NCBI GenBank assembly: GCA_046719185.1
Contig: JBDNDK010000037.1
Coordinates: 1 to 16,574 of the forward strand
Reading direction: 5' to 3'
Length of the DNA stretch: 16,574 bases
From: JBDNDK01 sp046719185
Lineage (GTDB): Bacteria; Armatimonadota; UBA5829
The notes under the pieces were generated by a model that was given only the letters and a program-made list of their open reading frames with translations, was not told the DNA's origin and ran no database searches. Both the position numbers and the translations under genes were made by a program. Shown here piece by piece: positions 1-5,569 of the stretch. Each line of letters begins with the position of its first letter. Positions within the stretch are counted from its first letter, which is position 1.

Positions 1-182
1 GCTTCATCTATTTTTAGTGTTGTAGTTTGAATTAGTTTTCTTTCTTCTACAGAAGCCACATCTATATATTCTATTGTTTTAAATTGATAGTTTTTATCAA
101 TTGTATTTTTATTAACATCTGCAACTTCCCCAAGCGTAGTTTCTTTCCATCCATCTGGAATTGCATGATTCTGATTTGTCAT
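1..182 (-). CDS. hsdS: Type I restriction-modification specificity subunit HsdS, N-terminal fragment
   Basis: Reading the minus strand from the ATG at 182 gives an open frame that leaves the window at base 1, so only about 60 residues are visible. They begin MTNQNHAIPDGWKETTLGEV and continue with ADVNKNTI, the typical opening of the first target-recognition domain of HsdS (IP-x-GW-x-x-x-x-LGEV-x-x). HsdS gives the HsdM/HsdR complex its DNA target. The start overlaps the stop of the preceding HEPN gene by four bases (ATGA), which implies translational coupling within the hsd operon. Most of the gene, and probably hsdR, lies outside the window. Family assignment is from the N-terminal motif and the operon position. 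Confidence 0.88.
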   Translation of the reverse strand, partial: MTNQNHAIPDGWKETTLGEVADVNKNTIDKNYQFKTIEYIDVASVEERKLIQTTTLKIDE

Positions 183-697
183 AATTGCTTATTCTCACAT
201 ATAAAAATATTAACAAGAGGGCTTAATGTTTTAAATGCATGTTCTATTAGTAGTTGGTCTCTGTTATCATCAGGATTTTTACCACCATGAAAAAAATTAT
301 TGCGGATAGAATACCAAAACTCAACAATATTTTCCCAATCATCCAAACCATTTATTTTTCCATGATTATTATTGATTCTTTCTCTAGGGATATTGTCCTC
401 AGAATTATTCCACCATTTGATATTATCGCTTTGTAGTGGCTTTTTTTCTAATTCTTCTTTGATGATAGTTAATGAGTTTCTTATGGTTTCTTCTTCCTCA
501 ACAATCTTTAAATATCTTTGTTTTATATCCAAGTCTTGCTTTAATTTTTGAATTGCTGGTCGGTCTTTAACTGTGTCTTTATACTTTATCTTTCTTAAAT
601 ATGCTATAAATGCCATATACTCAAAAGCATATTTAGAGAAATAATCTTCATATGATGCTTTAATATGCCAGTTTTCAATTGATTTGTAATAATCCAT
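179..697 (-). CDS. HEPN-domain protein nested between hsdM and hsdS
   Basis: This is a 172-residue, mostly helical, charged protein without signal peptide or membrane segment. An upstream start at 718 is possible, but the ATG at 697 is preferred because it has GGAG five bases upstream; the stop overlaps hsdS. Near the C terminus it has IRNNFFHGGK, with R132 and H137 forming the R-x4-H signature of HEPN domains, followed by a helix with RDQLLIEHAF. HEPN proteins are often metal-independent RNases in toxin, abortive-infection and R-M-linked systems; PrrC, an anticodon nuclease embedded in an hsd operon, has this kind of catalytic motif. The role here (RNase effector, toxin, or structural HEPN) is inferred. 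The first bases of this gene also encode the tail of the upstream RhuM ORF. Confidence 0.72.
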   Translation of the reverse strand: MDYYKSIENWHIKASYEDYFSKYAFEYMAFIAYLRKIKYKDTVKDRPAIQKLKQDLDIKQRYLKIVEEEETIRNSLTIIKEELEKKPLQSDNIKWWNNSEDNIPRERINNNHGKINGLDDWENIVEFWYSIRNNFFHGGKNPDDNRDQLLIEHAFKTLSPLVNIFICENKQL

Positions 698-1184
698 ACC
701 TACTCCAAGTATGAGCAAAAGATTTTATAAGCTCTAAAATATCCTGACTCTTAATGCTTGTTGTTTCAGGCAACACTTGCTTGATATCATCCACCACCTG
801 CATCAACTTTTCATAATTCGGTATTCTACTGGGATTTATTGTGTATCCATCAACAATATGAGACCGCAGAGTCTGAGTCGCCCATTTTCTAAACTCAATT
901 GCTACTTTTGAATTAGTTTTATATCCAACAGCTGGGATAATATCAAGTGAATAGAACTTAACTGGTTTATCTGAATTTGCAATGTGCATTTTTGGCACAT
1001 TGCTTTTTTCGTCAGCTTCTTTATTTTTGAAAATACTATTGATGTGTTTGGTGATTACTGTTCTATCAACATCATATATCTGAGATATTTGTGCTTGACT
1101 AGCCCAGATATTCTCTTCGTCAAAATCTCCCATAATTTCAAGAGCACCATTATTTGACTGATAAATTACAATTTCATTATCCAT
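675..1184 (-). CDS. RhuM-family protein, C-terminally truncated
   Basis: This 169-residue protein starts two bases after the hsdM stop, with GGAG of the hsdM tail as ribosome binding site. Residues about 1-120 match the RhuM-family N-terminal domain: IWASQAQISQIYDVDRTVIT (helix-turn-helix-like, 26-45), HINSIFKNKE, YSLDIIPAVGYKTNS and FRKWATQTLRSHIVDGYTIN. RhuM proteins are common between hsdM and hsdS. Longer members continue after a F-A-x-T-W segment into a Fic/Doc-like domain. Here FAHTW (156-160) is followed by only nine residues (SRYGLLQIN) read from the start of the next gene in another frame. The ORF thus looks like a 3'-truncated remnant, although the DNA-binding-like half is intact. 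Function in R-M operons is not established. Confidence 0.75.
   Translation of the reverse strand: MDNEIVIYQSNNGALEIMGDFDEENIWASQAQISQIYDVDRTVITKHINSIFKNKEADEKSNVPKMHIANSDKPVKFYSLDIIPAVGYKTNSKVAIEFRKWATQTLRSHIVDGYTINPSRIPNYEKLMQVVDDIKQVLPETTSIKSQDILELIKSFAHTWSRYGLLQIN
692..709. repeat. 18-bp direct repeat, copy B (RhuM/HEPN junction)
   Basis: On the minus strand this reads CTTGGAGTAGGTATGGAT and is identical to copy A at 1179-1196. It contains the GGAG ribosome binding site and ATG of the HEPN gene and lies inside the 3' end of the RhuM frame. Confidence 0.9.
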
Positions 1185-1196
1185 ACCTACTCCAAG
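1179..1196. repeat. 18-bp direct repeat, copy A (hsdM/RhuM junction)
   Basis: On the minus strand this reads CTTGGAGTAGGTATGGAT. It encodes the last hsdM codons (TTG GAG TAG), the GGAG ribosome binding site and the start codon of the RhuM ORF. Exact copy of 692-709, 487 bp apart. Confidence 0.9.
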
Positions 1197-2737
1197 CTAA
1201 AGCCTATCTTGCTTAATTGCTTTTGTATTTCCTCATCAAGCCTTTTTTCTTCTGCCATTTGCTCTGCCAGCTTTTGTGTGAGCTCAGACATTTTCTGCTC
1301 AAATGGTATTCCGTCATCTTCCTCATCTTTGATTCCGACATATCTGCCCGGAGTAAGCACAAAATTATGCTTTTCAATCTCTTCCAGTGTTGCAGATTTA
1401 CAGAATCCCTTTATATCCTCATATCCATTATCCGGCATTCTCCAATTATGATATGTGCTGGCAAGCAGTTTTATATCTTCTTCTTTAAATGCTCTGTGGG
1501 TTCTGTCTTCCATATAACCAACATCACTGGCATCTATAAATAATATCTCCCCTGTGCGTTTCCTGTCCCCATTTCCTGCTCTTTTTCTGGATATAAACCA
1601 AATGCAAGCAGGAATGCCAGTGTTATAAAAAAGCTGTTTTGGCAGTGCCACTATGCAGTCCACTAAATCATTCTGCACAAGAGATTTTCTTATCTCTCCC
1701 TCATTGCTGGTCTGGCTGGATAATGATCCATTTGCAAGCACACATGCCATCACTCCCTTTGGTGAGAGATGATATATCATATGCTGAAGCCATGCAAAGT
1801 TTGCATTTCCTGCAGGTGGTATGCCATATTGCCATCTTGCATCACTCTGCAATAGCTGACCAGACCAATCACTATCATTAAATGGAGGATTTGCAAGTAT
1901 GAAATCTGCCTTCAGCTCTTTGTGTAAGTCATTCAAAAAAGAACCTTCTGTGTTCCACTTTACCTGTGAGCCGTCTATACCTCTAATGGCTAAGTTCATA
2001 CGGCACAGCCTGTATGTGGTCTGATTGCTTTCCTGCCCATATATAGAAATATCATTCACATTTCCTTGATGGCTTTCCACAAACTTCTCACTCATAATAA
2101 ACATACCGCCACTACCACAGCAAGGGTCAAACACTCTGCCTCTGTATGGCTCTATCATATCTACCATCAGCCGAACTATAGACTTTGGAGTGTAGAATTG
2201 CCCGCCTTTTTTCCCCTCAGCATTGGCAAACTCACCCAAGAAATATTCATACACTCTGCCCAATAAGTCTTTGCTTTTTGATGCCTCATCTCCAATAGCT
2301 ATATTGCCAATTAAATCTATCAATCCCCCAAGTGCAGATTTATCAAGATTTGGTCTTGCATACACTTTTGGCAATATTCCCCTCAAGCTTTGATTTTCTT
2401 TTTCCAGCTCTTCCATTGCAGTGTCAACATCTGTGCCTATACTTGGCAGTTTTGACCTTGAAAGCAAATATTGCCATCTGGCAGTGGGAGGTACAAAGAA
2501 TACATTCTATGCCAGATACTCATCTTTATCTTCAGGATCTGCCCCCTCATAATCACCTATGCCCTCTATAATCTTATTATGCAAAGCTTCAAATGAATCT
2601 GATATGTATTTTAAGAATATCAAACCAAGCACAATATGCTTATACTCTGCAGCATCCATATTTTTTCTCAGCTTATTCGCAGCTTTAAATAGGGTTCTTT
2701 CAATGGGTTCTGTTTTGTTATTATTGTTAATAGCCAT
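1187..2737 (-). pseudogene. hsdM: Type I restriction-modification methyltransferase HsdM, interrupted by an in-frame amber codon
   Basis: Read straight through, the frame gives a 516-codon protein, normal for HsdM, the N6-adenine methyltransferase subunit. Codons 1-76 form the helical N-terminal domain (NKLRKNMDAAEYKHIVLGL, ending DKDEYLA). Codon 77 is TAG (2507-2509) where relatives usually have a Glu (DEYLAE-x-x-F-x-VPP). The same frame resumes at once with NVFFVPPTARW, then QFYTP, motif I DPCCGSGGMF near residue 204 and catalytic NPPF near 283-286. There is no frameshift, so one substitution (for example GAG to TAG) explains the break. ATG at 2737 has AAAGG upstream. Restart from TTG at 2467 would lack the N-terminal domain. 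TAG is an ordinary stop elsewhere in the window. Possible causes are true inactivation, phase-type mutation, or a sequencing error. Confidence 0.85.
2507..2509 (-). other. Premature in-frame TAG in hsdM
   Basis: The minus-strand codon is TAG between GCA (Ala) and AAT (Asn). Reading frame and HsdM homology are continuous on both sides, so this is a nonsense change rather than an indel. Confidence 0.85.
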
Positions 2738-2781
2738 AGTGATATTGCCTTTGTAGTATTAGAATGAAATTTCTTGTTTGA

Positions 2782-2810
2782 AGTATAACCTATGCATAAG
2801 CTTTTGACAA
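2782..2810 (-). promoter_or_regulatory. Sigma70-type promoter of the hsd operon
   Basis: On the minus strand, TTGTCA (2810-2805), a 17-base spacer and TATACT (2787-2782) lie about 45 bases upstream of the hsdM start. The expected start of transcription is near 2775. Confidence 0.7.
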
Positions 2811-2929
2811 TATATATAGATTACTTTTATTGTTAATAATATGTAACCACAATTAACAGAATAGTCATTAAACATTTGAGGTGATATTGGATAGAGAAAA
2901 TCAATTGAATTTAGATATTATTTGCAGAG

Positions 2930-3003
2930 TGGTTCCGGGGCTTGGATTCGAACCAAGATAGACGGCTCCAAAGGCCGTTGTACTGCCATTATACGACCCC
3001 GGA
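2930..3003 (-). tRNA. tRNA-Gln (anticodon TTG)
   Basis: The cloverleaf is complete: acceptor TCCGGGG/CCCCGGA, anticodon stem ACGGC/GCCGT with loop CTTTGGA giving anticodon TTG (2969-2971), T arm CTTGG-TTCGAAT-CCAAG, discriminator A and encoded CCA. It follows a second tRNA-Gln (CTG) by 24 bases and is probably cotranscribed with it. Confidence 0.95.
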
Positions 3004-3027
3004 ATATTTAGTTGTGTTGCTGAAATC

Positions 3028-3103
3028 TGGCTGCCGGACTAGGACTCGAACCTAGAACCTACTGATCCAGAGTCAGTTGTGCTGCCAATTGCACCATCCG
3101 GCA
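3028..3103 (-). tRNA. tRNA-Gln (anticodon CTG)
   Basis: The cloverleaf is complete: acceptor TGCCGGA/TCCGGCA, anticodon stem ACTGA/TCAGT with loop CTCTGGA giving anticodon CTG (3068-3070), T arm CTAGG-TTCGAGT-CCTAG, discriminator G and encoded CCA. It is the promoter-proximal member of a glutamine isoacceptor pair covering CAG and CAA codons. Confidence 0.95.
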
Positions 3104-3113
3104 ACTTTATGTA

Positions 3114-3142
3114 ATTATAGGTTTGCAAGGGGCTAAAGTCAA
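3114..3142 (-). promoter_or_regulatory. Promoter of the tRNA-Gln pair
   Basis: On the minus strand, TTGACT (3142-3137), a 17-base spacer and a perfect TATAAT (3119-3114) lie 10 bases upstream of the first tRNA-Gln. This is a near-consensus sigma70 promoter, as expected for stable RNA. Confidence 0.85.
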
Positions 3143-3150
3143 TAGTATAT

Positions 3151-3840
3151 TTAAAACAAATATGGAGGACTGGGTCTTTTCACATACTTCATTGCATCAA
3201 CTTCAATCACCATACCCATTTCTTTATCTGTTCTTACTGTTCCTGCCACATCCACCCATTGCTTATCTGCTGGTTTATATCCCTCAGGCATTTTAGACAT
3301 CACATACATAGGCTGAATATGAGCAGCACAGCATGTCATAGTATAATGCATCAAAAAAGCATAACCAGGCTTAACTGCATTACCATCAGTTGATATCTGA
3401 GCTACAAAACTTACTCTATCACCATCTTTGATTGGAGATTCAAGCAGCAGTTTCAAATTTGTCTTTTTGAAATCTTTTGATGCAGAGCCATATTGATATA
3501 TTTCTTCTTTACCAATTATCTTGCCAACTTCTCCATCTCCACCTGCAACACCGGGAATTGTGGGAGCTATTAATAATGCCATCACAACAGGCATCATAAA
3601 CCAAGGCAGAAATGATCTGTCATTAGGCAAATCATGACAAGCAAACTTTAATCCATATTTCCAAACAGCAAATGCCATTGCAATGCAGATAATCACACCA
3701 ACCACAGGTAAAAAGGCAAACTTAGGATTGATATAATAACTTAGTTTACCAGATAATAATATGTATAAGAAAAAGATTGTCCAGCAGATTAAAACTGCCA
3801 GCTCATAAGGTCTTCTTCTTTGCATTGTTTTATCATCCAT
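3151..3840 (-). CDS. DUF1980/TIGR03943 (YcgQ-like) membrane protein, permease partner
   Basis: This 229-residue protein has three predicted membrane segments (about 12-30, 41-61 and 78-96) and then an extracytoplasmic beta-rich domain, including DGDRVSFVAQIS and WVDVAGTV. The HYTMTCCAAH segment, with paired cysteines at 170-171, corresponds to the Cys-Cys motif of the TIGR03943/DUF1980 family. The family is almost always encoded next to a PF03773 permease, as here, where it starts three bases after the permease stop with GGGAG of the permease tail as ribosome binding site. The two are therefore one translationally linked unit and probably one complex. The cysteines suggest a role with a soft metal or metalloid, but the substrate is unknown. 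The gene ends nine bases before the tRNA-Gln promoter. Confidence 0.85.
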   Translation of the reverse strand: MDDKTMQRRRPYELAVLICWTIFFLYILLSGKLSYYINPKFAFLPVVGVIICIAMAFAVWKYGLKFACHDLPNDRSFLPWFMMPVVMALLIAPTIPGVAGGDGEVGKIIGKEEIYQYGSASKDFKKTNLKLLLESPIKDGDRVSFVAQISTDGNAVKPGYAFLMHYTMTCCAAHIQPMYVMSKMPEGYKPADKQWVDVAGTVRTDKEMGMVIEVDAMKYVKRPSPPYLF

Positions 3841-3843
3841 AAT

Positions 3844-4881
3844 TTACACTCCCATTTTCAAGAGCAGAAAAGCAAATACAAAAGATAAAATAGTTGCAAA
3901 ACCAAATATAAATATTGTTGCTCTCTTCTTTAGGAAACTGCTATACATTGCCAATAGCTTCACATCCACCATTGGTCCAAATATCAAAAATGCCAGCTTT
4001 GCAGGAATTGAAAACTGCACAAATGATGCAGCCACAAAAGCATCAGCTTCACTGCAAAGTGAAAGTAAAAATGCTAAGCCCATCAATGTTAATATTCCCC
4101 CAATAGGATGCTGTCCAATATTTGCAAGAATTTCTTTATTTGCAAATGTCTGCATACTTGCAGCTATAAAAGAACCAAATATTAAAAATGCACCAGCAAG
4201 GAAAAAGTCATCTCTAGCTGATAGCAATACAGATGCCAGCTTATTTTTTGTTTGATGAGAGTGGTCGTGATTATAATTATCATCTTCATATGCAATATAA
4301 TTGCATGTTTTATCATTTGCCTCACTATCCATATCAAAGGTGATATGGTCTTTTGTTTTCTTATCCAAAAACTGCAATGTGAGTAATCCAACACAAACAG
4401 CAACAATATAACCACCAAGAATCCTCATACCAGCCATATACCAACTGCCGGCAAATGCAATAACAGTGGATGCAAAAACTATAGGCTGGACAATAGGACC
4501 TGCTAATATATATGTTACAGCACAAGATAGAGGCAAGCCTTTTTTGATGAGCCTTCTCACAACAGGCACTATGCCACATTCACATATTGGGAATATTATG
4601 CCTAATAGACCAGCCAATGCAACAGCTAAAAATCTATTTTGGGGGAGTTTTCTAGTGATAAGTTCTCTTGGGACAAATACTTCAATTAAACCAGAAACAA
4701 TAGAGCCAATGAGCATAAAGGGCATTGCTTCCAGAAGTATAGAAGCTAATATAGTTGTGAAATCCGACAGCCACTTTGTATCTGGTGTATATGCCATTGG
4801 GTCTTGCGGTGTTGGATTTACAACTAATTGCAGTATTATTAAAGCAATAGCTAACGGTACAATCCTTTGAATCCATGCCAT
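3844..4881 (-). CDS. Permease of the PF03773 (YcgR/ArsP-like) family
   Basis: This 345-residue integral membrane protein has two homologous halves. The first half holds FPICECGIVPVVRRL with C100 and C102, the second LLSLCSEADAFVAASF with C276; both are hallmarks of the PF03773 permeases, which include the ArsP organoarsenical exporters and uncharacterised metal-linked members. A cytoplasmic loop between the halves (about 180-212) is acidic and histidine-containing (NHDHSHQ, H205, H207, H209), which could bind metal. The DUF1980 partner gene follows directly. A TGCTATAAT extended -10 ends only eight bases before the ATG and there is no Shine-Dalgarno site, so the mRNA may be leaderless. Transported substrate not determinable. 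Confidence 0.85.
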   Translation of the reverse strand: MAWIQRIVPLAIALIILQLVVNPTPQDPMAYTPDTKWLSDFTTILASILLEAMPFMLIGSIVSGLIEVFVPRELITRKLPQNRFLAVALAGLLGIIFPICECGIVPVVRRLIKKGLPLSCAVTYILAGPIVQPIVFASTVIAFAGSWYMAGMRILGGYIVAVCVGLLTLQFLDKKTKDHITFDMDSEANDKTCNYIAYEDDNYNHDHSHQTKNKLASVLLSARDDFFLAGAFLIFGSFIAASMQTFANKEILANIGQHPIGGILTLMGLAFLLSLCSEADAFVAASFVQFSIPAKLAFLIFGPMVDVKLLAMYSSFLKKRATIFIFGFATILSFVFAFLLLKMGV

Positions 4882-4889
4882 AATAATTT

Positions 4890-4898
4890 ATTATAGCA
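4890..4898 (-). promoter_or_regulatory. Extended -10 promoter immediately upstream of the permease gene
   Basis: On the minus strand this is TGCTATAAT, a perfect extended -10, ending eight bases before the permease ATG at 4881. Transcription starting 6-7 bases downstream would leave a leader of at most two bases. No clear -35 is seen. Confidence 0.55.
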
Positions 4899-4922
4899 AA
4901 AAATTCAAAGCTGGTGCAGGGT

Positions 4923-4990
4923 AAAAAAAGGCTGCCTTAGATAATTATTTAATGTCATTCTGAATGACAAAAATTCATTACAAGACAGCC
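4923..4990 (-). terminator. Branched rho-independent terminator after the 65-residue protein gene
   Basis: On the minus strand GGCTGTCTT (4990-4982) pairs with AAGGCAGCC (4938-4930), with one G-U pair, and is followed by seven T. The long loop contains a second hairpin, GTCATT-CAG-AATGAC (4968-4954). It lies 20 bases after the stop of the small gene and ahead of the permease promoter, so it separates the two units. Confidence 0.8.
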
Positions 4991-5009
4991 ACTTATTTTT
5001 TGCATTTGA

Positions 5010-5207
5010 TCATTTAATTTCTGGTACATCTAATGATTTATATGTACTTTCACTTACAAACTTAAAAAGCTTAGATCCATCTACTTCAGCAGTTACAGCA
5101 TATCTATATTGAATCCCTGCTTTTGTTTGTCTTTCAGTTCTTAATTTTTTAATTTGAGAATCAGGCACTTCTACTTTTTTTCTAGCCTTAACATTGTAAA
5201 ATTCCAT
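5010..5207 (-). CDS. Small basic protein of unknown function (65 residues)
   Basis: This compact protein begins MEFYNVKARKKVEVPDSQIK and is rich in Lys and Arg in its first half, with several alternating hydrophobic/polar segments (YRYAVTAEVDG, KLFKFVSE) suggesting a small beta-rich fold. There is no signal peptide, membrane segment or cysteine. It is a real gene by context: AAAAAGGAG lies nine bases before the ATG and a dedicated terminator follows the stop. It resembles short, widely annotated hypothetical proteins opening FYNVK-x-RKKV-x-VP, which I recall but cannot name as a family. Function unknown. It is a single-gene unit separated from the permease pair by the terminator. Confidence 0.75.
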   Translation of the reverse strand: MEFYNVKARKKVEVPDSQIKKLRTERQTKAGIQYRYAVTAEVDGSKLFKFVSESTYKSLDVPEIK

Positions 5208-5393
5208 AATGCAATCTCCTTTTTCCTCATTGGTCTAAAGTCTTATTTACCCAAATACTCTTAAATAGGCTCAATCTATTAACTCAAACAGATGACCTTT
5301 TATCTAATCTTTTTAGGTTCCAGTGAGCTTGATCCTGCCGTATTTATACCCAACAATTATAAACAGAAAACTACATATAAATAATAATAATAC

Positions 5394-5420
5394 TTAACAA
5401 TAAGAAAATTTTATTGTTAA
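5394..5420. repeat. Perfect 10-bp inverted repeat upstream of the GH5 gene
   Basis: TTAACAATAA, seven bases, then TTATTGTTAA, an exact dyad about 150 bases before the GH5 start. It could be an operator or a hairpin. The high AT content lowers its significance. Confidence 0.5.
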
Positions 5421-5515
5421 AAAAATTTTGAACTAAGTTGAAGATGTTGTAAACAGTGAAAATGCATTAAATGTGTCGAAATATTGGAATTATTTGGGCA
5501 TAATTCATAGTTTCA

Positions 5516-5524
5516 TGCTACACT
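5516..5524 (+). promoter_or_regulatory. Possible extended -10 promoter for the GH5 gene
   Basis: TGCTACACT fits an extended -10 (TGN-TATAAT with two mismatches) 45 bases before the start codon; a weak TTGGGC lies 19 bases further upstream (5494-5499). Confidence 0.35.
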
Positions 5525-5569
5525 ATAAATATATCACAATATATATATATGATTGGAGAATTCCATAAA

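Larger units (their letters stand above)
5208..5569. other. Intergenic region between divergent units (small protein and GH5)
   Basis: About 360 bases hold divergent control regions. For the small gene, a TATAAT on the minus strand (5361-5356) with a poor -35 would give a leader of roughly 140 bases; that leader includes a less AT-rich block (about 5310-5350) in which I recognise no known riboswitch. For the GH5 gene there is a 10-bp perfect dyad (5394-5420) and an extended -10-like TGCTACACT (5516-5524). No coding sequence seen. Confidence 0.5.

Noticed and set aside
84..290. Plus-strand ORF opposite hsdS and the HEPN gene
   Set aside because: Low-complexity, hydrophobic translation with no ribosome binding site; it is antisense to recognisable coding sequence.
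1187..2467. HsdM starting at TTG 2467 as a complete gene
   Set aside because: It would lack the N-terminal domain that is encoded in the same frame upstream; homology is continuous across the TAG, so one broken gene is the better reading.
2507..2509. Genome-wide reassignment of TAG
   Set aside because: hsdM itself, the GH51-like gene and others end at TAG in normal positions followed by terminators or new starts.
2804..2832. TTGACA on the plus strand as a promoter
   Set aside because: It overlaps the -35 of the minus-strand hsd promoter, has no good -10 and faces only minus-strand tRNA genes.
5549..5569. ATG at 5549 as start of the GH5 gene
   Set aside because: No ribosome binding site before it; GGAG between the two ATGs serves the one at 5570, which also gives a cleaner signal peptide.
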